From: CAYQTL01 sp964420405
GTDB taxonomy: Bacteria; Acidobacteriota; Thermoanaerobaculia; Thermoanaerobaculales; Sulfomarinibacteraceae
NCBI GenBank assembly: GCA_964420405.1
Contig: CAYQTL010000031.1
Coordinates: 1-44,495, forward strand
DNA: 44,495 nucleotides
Direction of reading: 5' to 3'
This document shows, one piece after another, positions 25,228 through 33,756 of the stretch. A program made the translations under genes and the position numbers. The notes under the pieces were generated by a model, which was not told where the DNA came from, did no database searches, and worked only from the letters and a program-made list of their open reading frames with translations. How positions within the stretch are numbered: the first letter of the stretch is position 1; each line of letters opens with the position of its first letter.

Positions 25228-26362
25228 CACCGGGGCGCCGCGACGCGGCCCGATCGCGCGACTCCTGCGGCGGCTGCGGCCACGCCCCTGGCGGGCGCTC
25301 CAGGTGGAGGTCACCAGCCGCTGCTCCCGCACCTGCGCCATCTGCCCGCGGACCGCCCTCGCGGAGCGCTGGCGGCACCTCGACCTCGACGCCGGGGCGT
25401 GGCGACGGATCGTGCCCGACCTGGGGCGGTTCGAGCACGTGCACCTGCAGGGCTGGGGCGAGCCGCTGCTGCATCCCGACCTGCGCGCGATGGCCGCCGA
25501 GGCGCGCGAGGCGGGCTGCCGCGTCGGGCTGACGACCAACGGCGACCTGCTCGGCGAGGCGGCCGGCTGGATCGCGGCCGACGGGCTCGACCTGGTGTGC
25601 GTGTCGATCGCCGGCGGTCCCCGCTGGAGCTCGCGTCTGCGCGACGGCCAGTGTCTGCCCTCCACGTGGGCGGCGGTGTCGCGGCTGGCGTCGCTGCGCC
25701 GCGGCCGCCGCCGGCCCCGTCTCCAGGTCGCCTACCTGCTGACGGTCGCCAACGCGGCGGAGCTGCCGTCGGCGACCGCCGCGGCGGCCTCGGCCGGCGC
25801 CGACGAGCTGTACGTGATCCACCTGGACGTGCGGCCCACCGTGGAGCTCGCCGAGATGGCGGCGTTCGACGCCGACGGGCTGCGCCCCGGGATCGGGGAG
25901 TGCCTCCGTCGCGCCGAGGACACGGCCCGGGCGGCGCGTATCGGCTTCCGGGGACCGCCGTCGCGACCCGAGGAGCTGCTCACCTGCGCGCTCGACCCGA
26001 CACGGTTCGCCACCGTCGCCTGCGACGGCGGCGTGGGACCCTGCGTCAACCTGCTGCTGCCCGTCGCCGGGACGATCCCCCGCGTGACGGCGCACGGCGT
26101 GGTCGAGGTCCCCCGCCTCACCTACGGCGACCTCCACCGGGCGCCCCTCGGTGAGATCCTCGACGGTCCCGCCGCCCGCGTCTTCCGGGCGCCGTTCGCA
26201 GCGAGGCTCGCCGCCGAGCGCGAGTTCCTGGCCGCGATCGAGGACCGCGGTCTGGCCGCCCTCGAGAAGCTCGAGGCCGCCGACGAGCGCCGGTCCCGGC
26301 GGCTGGCCGAGACTCCGTTCCCCTCCTCGTGCCACGGCTGTGCCAAGACCGCCGGCTGGTGA
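25220..26362 (+). CDS. radical SAM enzyme with SPASM-like C-terminus
   Basis: 380 residues, start ATG 25220 overlapping the ATPase stop by 8 nt. EVTSRCSRTCAICPR gives the SAM-cluster motif C35-x3-C39-x2-C42. HLQGWGEPLLHPDL is the 'GGE' segment and GLTTNGDLL the next strand. The C-terminal third has spaced cysteines (CALDP, CDGGVGPCVN, SSCHGCAKTAGW) like SPASM/twitch domains that hold auxiliary clusters, and YGDLHRAPLGEILDG is common in the AslB/MoaA-related group. It is clearly not NifB. Membership in the operon suggests it installs or modifies something on the NifX-type proteins or their cofactor (inference). Confidence 0.88.
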   Translation: MPDTGAPRRGPIARLLRRLRPRPWRALQVEVTSRCSRTCAICPRTALAERWRHLDLDAGAWRRIVPDLGRFEHVHLQGWGEPLLHPDLRAMAAEAREAGCRVGLTTNGDLLGEAAGWIAADGLDLVCVSIAGGPRWSSRLRDGQCLPSTWAAVSRLASLRRGRRRPRLQVAYLLTVANAAELPSATAAAASAGADELYVIHLDVRPTVELAEMAAFDADGLRPGIGECLRRAEDTARAARIGFRGPPSRPEELLTCALDPTRFATVACDGGVGPCVNLLLPVAGTIPRVTAHGVVEVPRLTYGDLHRAPLGEILDGPAARVFRAPFAARLAAEREFLAAIEDRGLAALEKLEAADERRSRRLAETPFPSSCHGCAKTAGW

Positions 26363-26416
26363 GATCGTGCTCCCGGTCGAGGAGGCAGCGGCGACCGCCC
26401 GGCGCGGCTGCACTCA

Positions 26417-26432
26417 CCGCCGGAGACGGCGG
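26417..26432 (+). terminator. hairpin between convergent genes
   Basis: CCGCCGGAGACGGCGG folds into six G-C pairs closed by a GAGA (GNRA-type) tetraloop. It lies between the ends of the radical SAM gene and the convergent NifS-SelD gene. No T-run follows, so it would need Rho or act as an mRNA 3' end stabiliser. Confidence 0.35.
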
Positions 26433-26473
26433 CTGGACGCGGACCGTGGCGGTGCCTGGGCGCCGTGCGGTCC

Positions 26474-28678
26474 TCAGGGCGTGCGCGTCACGCCGATCCG
26501 GCCTTCGCCCCATCGGCTGACCGCGCCGATCGCGGCGGCCCGCACGCCCGCCTCCTCGAGCCGCGCCAGCGTCCCGGAGACGGCGCCGCGGGGCACCGCC
26601 GCGAGCAGGCCGCCCGAGGTCTGGGCATCGGCCAGCACCAGCCGATCGGCCTCGTCGACACCCTCGGCCCAGGTCGTCCACCCGGCGGCCGCCGCGAGGT
26701 TCGAGCGCGTGCCGCCCGGCACCTCGCCGCGGCGGATCAGCGCGCGGGTGCCGTCGAGCACCGGCACCTCGTCGAGCCACAGCTCCACGTCCACCCCCGA
26801 GCCGCGGGCCATCTCGCGCAGGTGGCCGAGCAGCCCGAACCCGGTGACGTCGGTGACGGCGTGGGGTCGCCCCTCGGCCAGGATCCCGGCCGCCGTCCGG
26901 TTGAGGCGCCGCATCACCTCCTGCGCCGCCCTCCACCCCGCGGGCTCGCACGCGTCGTGCTTGGCGGCCGTCGCCCAGACGCCGGTGCCGAGCGGCTTGG
27001 TCAGCAGCAGCACGTCCCCAGGCTCGGCGCCCACGTTGCGCCACAGGTCGTCCTCGGTCGTCGTGCCGGTGACCACCCACCCGAACGTGGGCTCCGTGTC
27101 CTCGATCGTGTGCCCTCCCAGCACCGGGATGCCGGCCTCCTCCGCCACCTCGAGCGCACCCGCGAGGATCTCGTGGAGCACCGCGACCGGCAGCGCCGCC
27201 ACCGGGAAGCCGACGATGTTGAGCGCGAACAGGGGCCGCGCCCCCATGGCGTAGACGTCCGACAGGGCGTTGGCGGCAGCGATCGCCCCGAACATCCGCG
27301 GCTCGTCCACCACCGGCGTGAAGAAGTCGAGCGTCTGGACCAGGACCGTGCCGTCTGCGAGCCGCCAGGCGCACGCGTCGTCGGCGGTGTCGGCACCGAC
27401 CAGCACCTCGGCCCGGTCCGGCCGCGGCAGGTCGGCGAGCACCCGCTCGAGCACCTGCGGCTGCATCTTGCACGCGCATCCGAGGCCGTGGGTGTACCTT
27501 GTCAGGCGGATCCGTTCGGCGGTCCCGGGCACCGCCGGACCGGCACCGCCGCCGATCTGCTGCGCGACCGTGGCGATCCGCTCGACCGCCGCGTCGACCT
27601 CCTCCTCGGTGGTGAAGCGTCCGACCGACAGCCGCACCGTCGACAGGGCGGTGGCGGCGTCGACCCCCATCGCCTCGAGCACGTGGGACACCTGGACGTC
27701 CTCGGCGTGGCATGCCGCGCCCGCCGACGCCGCCACCTCGTCGCCGAGGCGCGACAGCAGCAGTCCGGCGTCGACCCCCGGCAGCGCCGCCGACAGCGTG
27801 TTCGGCAGCCGGTGCTCCGGGTGGCCGTGGACCACCAGCCCCGGCAGCCGCGCCTCGAGCCCCGCCCTCAACCGCTCCCGCAGGGTGGCCAGGCGCTCCA
27901 CCTCGGCATCCAGCTCGTGCGCCACAAGCTCGCAGGCCGCCCCGAGGCCCACCTCCTCGAGCACGTTCTCGGTCCCGGCGCGCAGCCCCATCTCGTGGCC
28001 GGCGCCGCGGATGAGGGGCTCGATCGGCGTGCCGCGGCGCACGTACAGGGCGCCGATCCCCTTCGGCGCGTACAGCTTGTGCCCGGCCACGGTGAGCAGG
28101 TCCACGCCGAGCTCGCCGACATCCACCGGGATCTTGCCGACCGCCTGGGCGGCGTCGGTGTGCACGAGCACGCCGCGCGGGCGGCACCGCGCCGCGATCT
28201 CCGCGACCGGCTGGAGTGTGCCGACCTCGTTGTTGGCCAGCATCACCGTCACGAGGACGGTGTCGGGCCGGAGGGCGCGCTCGACCGCGTCCGCGTCGAC
28301 CCGTCCCGTCCGGTCGGCGCCCACGACCGTGAGGGTGATCTCGCCGCGCCGCTCCATCGCCCGCACCACCTCGAGCACCGCCGGGTGCTCGACGGCGCTC
28401 GTGACCACGTGACCGCCCCCCTGTGCCGCCACCACGCCGCGGATCGCCAGGTTGTCCGACTCGGAGCCGCCGGAGGTGAACACGATCTCGTCGGGCTCGG
28501 CGCCGAGGCACGCGGCGACCTGGGCCCGCGCCCGCTCCACCGCCGCCCGCGCCTCACGGCCCGCGCGGTGCAGCGACGACGGGTTGCCGTAGAACCCCGT
28601 CAGGAAGGGCCGCATCGCCTCCGCCACCCGCGGATCCGTCGGCGTCGTCGCGTTGACGTCGAGGTAGATCATGTCCAT
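26474..28678 (-). CDS. selD: cysteine desulfurase-selenophosphate synthetase fusion (NifS-SelD)
   Basis: 734 residues. The start ATG 28678 has GGGGGGAGG upstream; ATG 28672 is a near alternative. Residues 1-~380 are a full NifS/IscS-type desulfurase: YLDVNATTPTDPRV, VHTDAAQAVGKIPVDV, the PLP lysine K201 in AGHKLYAPKG, RAGTEN, and the mobile catalytic C323 in SAGAACHAEDV. Residues ~388-734 are a full SelD: RLTRYTHGLGCACK with C401 and C403 (the active position has Cys rather than selenocysteine), VGADTADDACAWRL, DFFTPVVDEPRMFGAIAAAN, and TDVTGFGLLGHLREMA. It would release selenium from selenocysteine as persulfide/selenide and channel it directly to ATP-dependent selenophosphate synthesis. Similar fusions are known in a few bacteria such as Geobacter. 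Uses could be selenoproteins or selenouridine. Confidence 0.95.
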   Translation of the reverse strand: MDMIYLDVNATTPTDPRVAEAMRPFLTGFYGNPSSLHRAGREARAAVERARAQVAACLGAEPDEIVFTSGGSESDNLAIRGVVAAQGGGHVVTSAVEHPAVLEVVRAMERRGEITLTVVGADRTGRVDADAVERALRPDTVLVTVMLANNEVGTLQPVAEIAARCRPRGVLVHTDAAQAVGKIPVDVGELGVDLLTVAGHKLYAPKGIGALYVRRGTPIEPLIRGAGHEMGLRAGTENVLEEVGLGAACELVAHELDAEVERLATLRERLRAGLEARLPGLVVHGHPEHRLPNTLSAALPGVDAGLLLSRLGDEVAASAGAACHAEDVQVSHVLEAMGVDAATALSTVRLSVGRFTTEEEVDAAVERIATVAQQIGGGAGPAVPGTAERIRLTRYTHGLGCACKMQPQVLERVLADLPRPDRAEVLVGADTADDACAWRLADGTVLVQTLDFFTPVVDEPRMFGAIAAANALSDVYAMGARPLFALNIVGFPVAALPVAVLHEILAGALEVAEEAGIPVLGGHTIEDTEPTFGWVVTGTTTEDDLWRNVGAEPGDVLLLTKPLGTGVWATAAKHDACEPAGWRAAQEVMRRLNRTAAGILAEGRPHAVTDVTGFGLLGHLREMARGSGVDVELWLDEVPVLDGTRALIRRGEVPGGTRSNLAAAAGWTTWAEGVDEADRLVLADAQTSGGLLAAVPRGAVSGTLARLEEAGVRAAAIGAVSRWGEGRIGVTRTP

Positions 28679-28726
28679 CGCACCACCTCCCCCCTGCTGC
28701 GACGAAGTCTACCCGCGTCCCGTTCC

Positions 28727-28925
28727 GTTCCCGATCCCGATCCCGTTCCCGATCCCGACGCTCCGGCCGGTGCCGATCGGAGGCCGGCAACGCGATCTGC
28801 CGGACCCCGATCCGGGGTTCGTGTGACCTCCCGGGGACTCCCGATGCCGTGCGCGCTCACGGCCCGCGCGCGTCGGGATCGGAATCGGGATCGGAGGGGT
28901 CGAGAGCGGCAGCAGCGACAGCCGC
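28727..28925 (+). repeat. partial mosaic intergenic repeat, copy 3
   Basis: In the 289-nt gap between two minus-strand genes, CCCGATCCCGATCCCGTTCC hexamers (28727-28759) are followed ~115 nt later by the inverse GGGATCGGAATCGGGATCGG (28877-28896) and AGCGGCAGCAGCGACAGC hexamers. This gives terminal inverted arms around a unique-looking core. It shares the hexamer components but not the GC-rich cap of the long copies. No gene seen in the gap. Confidence 0.75.
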
Positions 28926-28967
28926 GGCAGTGGTGCCTTCGCGTCTCACACCCTCCGGCGACACACC

Positions 28968-30995
28968 CTACTCGGCGCTCGGAGTCGCGTCGGCGCGACC
29001 CGTCGAACCAATCGGAACACAGCCGTCGAGGCGCCACCGCTGGAGGCCGGCGGAGCCCCACCCCGCCAGCACGGTGTCGCCTTCGATCGCGAGCCCGGCG
29101 ATCCCCCGGGCAGGTCCCGTGGTGCCATCGGTGATCCGGCCCCGGCCCGCGACGCGAACCGCCGCCGGTTCGCTCAGGTCGAGCACCACGAGCTCGGGGT
29201 GGCCGCCGGTACCGAAACCGATCGCCGCCCCGCGTGGCCCCGACACCGCGACCGCGTCGATCGACCCGAGCCCCGTCTCCGCCGACGCGAGACGACCGGT
29301 CACCGCGGGCGCGTCGGGTGCCGCCAGCGACACCACCACCAGCTCGTCGGGGGAGGCGGAGGGCGGGCGGGACACGACGAGCGCCACACCCGCGTCCGCG
29401 GCAACGTCCCACGCGGCCGGGCCGACCGTCACGCGGGCGGTCAGCTCCAGCTGGGGGAGCGCCGCCGGGTCGACCACCTGCAGCTGGCCCTCCTGCGCCG
29501 CCACCAGCAGCCGATCGCCGGCGAGGGCAACCGACCGGGGGATGCCGTCGACCGGCAGCCGGGCGGCCTCCACCGGGGCCAGCGGGTCGGTGCGGTCGAG
29601 CACGATCAGCTCACCGTCACCGGCCGTCGGCCGCTCCATGTCGCCCGCCACCAGCCACCGCTCGTACGCCGCGAGCCCGCCGGCGCCCGTCCAGCCGGCG
29701 AAGCGTGCGGCCTCGACCGGGCGCGCCGGGTCCGACAGGTCGACCACGCTCAGCCCCGAGTCGTCCCAGCCGTCGGCCGCTCGGACCTCCCACCGGACGG
29801 TCAGCACGCCGCCGTCGGCGACCGTGTGGCGCCCGACGCCGGGCAGCGTCACCCACCCGAGATCCTCGAGCCCGCCGCCGGCGCCCGACGGGCCCAGCAC
29901 CGTCAGGCGCCCGCCGCCCGGGACGGACGGCGTGTCCACCGCCGCCACCGCGACCGTCAGGTCGCCGCTCCAGCCGACGCCAGTCACAGGCCACGGCGGC
30001 GGATCCCGGTCGATCCCCGAACGCCCGGGCCCCGGGTATCCGAGATCCCAGGTCGACAGGTGGCCGTCGCGCCACGCCATCACGAGGTGCTCCCCGGTAC
30101 CCTCCAGACCGGCCAGCACGCCGACGCGGGCCAGGGCGTGGGATTCCCACGTGCCCAGGTCGGGAGGGTCGCTCCGCTCGAACAGGTACACGCTGGTGCG
30201 CCACCCGTCGTCGCCCTCGAGAGCCCGCGCCACCGCGATCTCCTCCTCCAGCGGCGCGAGCCGCTCCGACACGACGCTCGGGTGGGCCGCGACCTCCAGC
30301 TCCGCCAGGACCGGCGACGACCCGAGATCGTGGACCCGCAGCAGCCCGCGGCCGGCCGCGTACACCCACCGCCCGTCGATCGCCAGCTCCGGCGTCGGGC
30401 CCGGGACCGTGCGCGCGCCGAGCGACAGCGGCCGAGCCGGATCACCCGCGTCCCACGCCGCCATCCAGTCGTCGCCCGCCGCCACGACTGTCCCGTCGGC
30501 CACCGCGACAGCCGTGATCTCGAACCCCGCGTCGATCGTGGCCCCCGCCGCCGGCGAGGCCGGGTCGGACACGTCCCACAGCGCGACCGCCGACCCGACC
30601 GCCAACGCGAGCAGCGGCCGGTCGAGGGCGAGACGGGCGTCACCGGCCGGTCGGACGACGTCCGCCAGCACGACTGGGGCCGCCGGATCGGACCCGTCCA
30701 CCACCAGCAGGCGGCCGTCGGCCGCCGCCACCGCGAGCAGCCCGTCCGCGGCGGCGAGGTCCGTCACCGGCTCCTCGAGCCCCAGGCTCCCGCGAAGCCC
30801 GCCGAGCACCGGGTCGACGTCCGCGGCCCGCAGACCCGGATCCCACGGCGTCCAGGCGGCTCTCGCGTCCGCGGCGACCGCACGGGTGCGGCCCCACCGC
30901 CAGTCGCCGTCCGGTCGGGGACACTCTCCACTCACCGAGGTCGCGACCACGACCAGGACGCCTGTCGCGATCCACGCCCGCGTGCTGTCAGTCAT
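28968..30995 (-). CDS. secreted LVIVD-type beta-propeller protein
   Basis: 675 residues, ATG 30995 with GCGAGGTGAGCG upstream. Signal peptide MTDSTRAWIATGVLVVVATS, cleavage around VSG/EC. The mature chain repeats 'G..LAVA..DG.L.VVD.SDPA.P': LLVVDGSDPAAPVVLADVV, AVALWDVSDPASPAAG, LSVVDLSDPARPVEAARF, LIVLDRTDPLAPVEAARL, LVVVSLAAPDAPAVTGRL, LVVLDLSEPAAVRVAGR. These are LVIVD blades (PF08309), roughly seven to twelve of them. It should sit in the periplasm or outside. It ends CVPIGSTGRADATPSAE without the FADGFESGD tail of its neighbours. Function unknown; no catalytic site visible. Confidence 0.8.
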   Translation of the reverse strand: MTDSTRAWIATGVLVVVATSVSGECPRPDGDWRWGRTRAVAADARAAWTPWDPGLRAADVDPVLGGLRGSLGLEEPVTDLAAADGLLAVAAADGRLLVVDGSDPAAPVVLADVVRPAGDARLALDRPLLALAVGSAVALWDVSDPASPAAGATIDAGFEITAVAVADGTVVAAGDDWMAAWDAGDPARPLSLGARTVPGPTPELAIDGRWVYAAGRGLLRVHDLGSSPVLAELEVAAHPSVVSERLAPLEEEIAVARALEGDDGWRTSVYLFERSDPPDLGTWESHALARVGVLAGLEGTGEHLVMAWRDGHLSTWDLGYPGPGRSGIDRDPPPWPVTGVGWSGDLTVAVAAVDTPSVPGGGRLTVLGPSGAGGGLEDLGWVTLPGVGRHTVADGGVLTVRWEVRAADGWDDSGLSVVDLSDPARPVEAARFAGWTGAGGLAAYERWLVAGDMERPTAGDGELIVLDRTDPLAPVEAARLPVDGIPRSVALAGDRLLVAAQEGQLQVVDPAALPQLELTARVTVGPAAWDVAADAGVALVVSRPPSASPDELVVVSLAAPDAPAVTGRLASAETGLGSIDAVAVSGPRGAAIGFGTGGHPELVVLDLSEPAAVRVAGRGRITDGTTGPARGIAGLAIEGDTVLAGWGSAGLQRWRLDGCVPIGSTGRADATPSAE

Positions 30996-31100
30996 CGCTC
31001 ACCTCGCATGATGTCGGTACGAGGTCTACGACGCCGCGGCGCGTTCCGTCCAGCCGAGCCCCGCCGCAAACCGTGGCCGCCCCCCCCGAATCGCTCACTC

Positions 31101-31146
31101 GGGCTGACAGTGCCACTGCCACTGACGCTGCCCCTGTCGCTGCCGT
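31101..31146 (-). repeat. short hexamer tract of the mosaic family
   Basis: CTGACAGTGCCACTGCCACT, continuing as GACGCTGCCCCTGTCGCTGC, is the reverse complement of the GTCAGC/GACAGG tract in the long copies, without linker or cap. A separate small tandem of ACTCCTC units lies at 31249-31272. The 283-nt gap (30996-31278) holds no recognisable gene. Confidence 0.6.
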
Positions 31147-31278
31147 GTGCCGCCGCTCAAGCACCAGTCACCGCCACCGAACCCCGAACAGTCGCGCCCG
31201 CGAACCCGGACGCCTTCGACCGCCTCCACCCCCGGCGACCGCCCCCTCCTCACTCCTCACTCCTCACTCAGAACCCAC

Positions 31279-33246
31279 TCACCCCGCCCGCGCCAGGATC
31301 ATGAGCTGGTACGGCTCGAGCACCAGCTCCTGGGCGGCGGTGAGGGTGCGGCCGGCGTACAGGTCGACCATGGTCTTGCGCATCCCCATCTGCCGCAGCC
31401 GCCGCGCCTCGAGCCGCTGCTCGGCCTCGGAGAAGTTGGCGAGCACGTACGCCACCTTCTCCTGGCTGGTGCGGAAGAAGGCGAACACGTGGCGGTTGCC
31501 GGTGTCGGCGATCTCGGTCACGGCGCGCCGGAACGCGGGGTTCTGGCCCCGCAGCTGGATCAGCCGCATCAGGCCGTGGAACACCCGACCGGGCACGGTG
31601 CCGGCGTCGTGGCGCAGCTCGGCGCGCTGCCAGTCGAACGACATCCGGTGCAGCCAGCGGGTGTCGCCGATCTTCTCAAGGTCGCGGTCGTAGGCGTAGT
31701 CGTTGAGCATCGCGATCTCGTCGCCGAGGTAGACCAGCGGGATCCCGCCGATGGTCACCATCACGCCGTACAGCAGCAGCATCCGCCGGACCGCCAGGTC
31801 GAGCTCCCGGTCGTCGGCCTGGTCGATCGCCTTCTCGACCCCGGTGAGCGACGCGAACGTGCCCGACACCCGCGCGTCGCCGGTGCGGGGATCCTCCTGG
31901 AACGGCGCCCCCCGGGCGAAGCTCCCCGGGTGTCGGCCGGTGTAGAAACGGGTGAGGAACTTGCGGTGCTCGGTCGGGTCGAACCCGGCCGCCTCCACCT
32001 CGTCATCGGAGAACGCCCAGCCGATGTCGTCGTGGCAGCGCACGTAGTTCACCCACGCGCAGTCGTCCGGAATCTCGAACCGCTTCTCCATCGAGGTCCG
32101 CAGCACCCGCACGTCGCGGGTGGCGAGCGCGTCCCACAGCAGCGCCATCAGCTGCGGGTTGTAGGACAGCGGGCACTCGTCCACGCCGACGTACCGCCGG
32201 ACCTCGTCGGGATGGACGATGGCCTCGGAGAGGAACACCGTCGCCGGCGCCGCGATCCGCGCGACCGCGTTGAACGCCTGGATGATCCAATGGGCCTCGG
32301 GCAGGTTCTGGCAGTTGGTGCCGAGCCGCTTCCACAGGAACGCCACCGCGTCGAGCCGCAGGATCTCGACCCCCTGGTTGGCGAGGAACAGCATCTCCTC
32401 GAGCATCTGGTTGAACACCACGGGGTTCTCGTAGTTGAGGTCCCACTGGTAGGTGTGGAAGGTCGTCCAGACCCACTTGCGCAGCCGCGTGACGTAGGTG
32501 AACGCCCCGGGATGGTCCTCGGTGAAGACCTCCGGCATGCTGCGCTCGTACGCGTCGGGCAGCGTCCGGTCGGGAAACATCCGGTAGTAGGCCTGGTAGC
32601 GGCGCTCCCCCGCCTGCGCCCGCTGCGCCCACTCGTGCTCGTCGGAGGTGTGGTTGAAGACGAAGTCGAGGGCCAGGGAGATGCCCCGGTGGCGCAGGTC
32701 GGTGGCGAGCTCCTGGATCTGCGCCATGGTGCCGAGCTCCGGGTCGACCTCCCGATAGCTCGAGACCGCGTAGCCGCCGTCGTTGTCACCCTCGGGCACG
32801 CGGAACAGGGGCATCAGGTGCAGCACGTTGACGCCGAGCTCCGACAGGTAGGGGACGCGCTCCCGCAGGCCCTCCAGGTCGCCGGCGAACAGGTCGACGT
32901 AGCAGCTCGCGCCGACGACCCGGTTGGAGCGGTACCACAGCGGGTCGGAGATCCGGATCGCGTCGAGCGAACGCAGCTCGCCGGGCCGGTCGAGCCACAT
33001 CTGGGTCGCCGTCGCGACGATGCTCTCGAGGTGGTAGAAGAAGTCGTAGTGCCGCCCGTAGAGGGTGAACAGCCGCCCGAAGAGCTGCGGGAAGTGGCGC
33101 CGGAGGCGGCTGGTGTACGCCTCCCACTCGACCTCCTCCACCTGGCCGTGGAACCGCGCCTCGATCCGCGGCATCAGCCGCTCCAGCGACGCCGCGCTGT
33201 GCTCCTCCACCCACACCTGGTCAGGCAGCCTGCGCTCCTCGTCCAC
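31279..33246 (-). CDS. amylosucrase (GH13 subfamily 4)
   Basis: 655 residues from a GTG at 33246 with GGGAGGG just upstream. Amylosucrase uses sucrose to build alpha-1,4-glucan and releases fructose. Hallmarks seen: DFVFNHTSDEHEWAQRAQAG (194-213), YYRMFPDRTLPDAYE, ILRLDAVAFLWKRLGTNCQN with nucleophile D299, FLSEAIVHPDE with acid/base E341, and YVRCHDDIGWAF with H405-D406. Length matches Neisseria amylosucrase (636 aa), including the long helical N-domain (residues 1-~95) and the C-domain ending LEPYQLMILARAG. No signal peptide, so intracellular. It stands alone rather than in a sucrose or glycogen operon. It could alternatively act as a sucrose hydrolase, which shares most motifs. Confidence 0.93.
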   Translation of the reverse strand: MDEERRLPDQVWVEEHSAASLERLMPRIEARFHGQVEEVEWEAYTSRLRRHFPQLFGRLFTLYGRHYDFFYHLESIVATATQMWLDRPGELRSLDAIRISDPLWYRSNRVVGASCYVDLFAGDLEGLRERVPYLSELGVNVLHLMPLFRVPEGDNDGGYAVSSYREVDPELGTMAQIQELATDLRHRGISLALDFVFNHTSDEHEWAQRAQAGERRYQAYYRMFPDRTLPDAYERSMPEVFTEDHPGAFTYVTRLRKWVWTTFHTYQWDLNYENPVVFNQMLEEMLFLANQGVEILRLDAVAFLWKRLGTNCQNLPEAHWIIQAFNAVARIAAPATVFLSEAIVHPDEVRRYVGVDECPLSYNPQLMALLWDALATRDVRVLRTSMEKRFEIPDDCAWVNYVRCHDDIGWAFSDDEVEAAGFDPTEHRKFLTRFYTGRHPGSFARGAPFQEDPRTGDARVSGTFASLTGVEKAIDQADDRELDLAVRRMLLLYGVMVTIGGIPLVYLGDEIAMLNDYAYDRDLEKIGDTRWLHRMSFDWQRAELRHDAGTVPGRVFHGLMRLIQLRGQNPAFRRAVTEIADTGNRHVFAFFRTSQEKVAYVLANFSEAEQRLEARRLRQMGMRKTMVDLYAGRTLTAAQELVLEPYQLMILARAG

Positions 33247-33365
33247 ACACCCTCCCGGAGGTCCGGCGCACCGGGTCGGTGCCCCCGGCTGCGCCGCCTA
33301 GCGGCAACGGCCCCGCGATGCCCCGGATTCCGGCCCGCGATGACGGGCAGCCCCCTGCCGGCCGC

Positions 33366-33405
33366 CATTCCGATCCCGATCCCGATCCCGATCCCGTTCC
33401 CGATG
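33366..33405 (+). repeat. GATCCC hexamer tract, copy 4
   Basis: Six consecutive units: ATTCCG, then four ATCCCG, then TTCCCG, ending in GATGGGG. It is the hexamer half of the mosaic family without linker, second tract or cap. Confidence 0.75.
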
Positions 33406-33545
33406 GGGACCTCGAAGACCCTCCGAGTCGCCCCGCACTGCGACCGGCGACACACTGCCGCGGCCACAGGAGGAGCATCGACCCGGAGGCCTCGCCACGC
33501 GGTCGCACTCGGCCCGGCGCGCGTGGGGCCCGAAGCGGGTTCACC

Positions 33546-33572
33546 GCAGAGCACGCAGAGAACGCAGAGAAG
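33546..33572 (+). repeat. GCAGAGAAC 9-mer tandem repeat
   Basis: GCAGAGCAC, GCAGAGAAC and GCAGAGAAG are three consecutive units. They follow TTCACC and precede AACGGCC. Similar 'ACCGCAGAG..CGCAGAG' strings are dispersed in many unrelated bacterial genomes; I know of no settled function. Confidence 0.7.
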
Positions 33573-33756
33573 AACGGCCGTCTGGGGATCGGAGGGGCGC
33601 CGTCACCCTCGGCACATGGCCGTCACCGCGTGGCCCGCCATCCCGGAACTGGAGGCCCGGCTCCCGGATCCCTCAACCCCGGGTGGAGGTCGCGCGCTCT
33701 CCCCGTCGTCCCGGGCGGAAGCCCCTGCGGGGGCGATGCCGGAGAACCCCCCGCCT

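Larger units (their letters stand above)
33247..33756. other. 510-nt intergenic region of mixed repeats
   Basis: No gene is supported here. It contains CGGATTCCGGCCCGCGATGA (about 33322-33341), resembling the common dispersed 'GTCAT..CGCG..GGAATCC' palindrome; a GATCCC hexamer tract (33366-33405); a 9-mer tandem (33546-33572); and a CCGGAACTGGAGGCCCGGC palindromic stretch near 33645. The remainder looks like unconstrained GC-rich DNA. Confidence 0.6.

Noticed and set aside
27470..27500. Selenocysteine in the SelD active site
   Set aside because: The active position is encoded as Cys (THGLGCACK) and there is no in-frame TGA.
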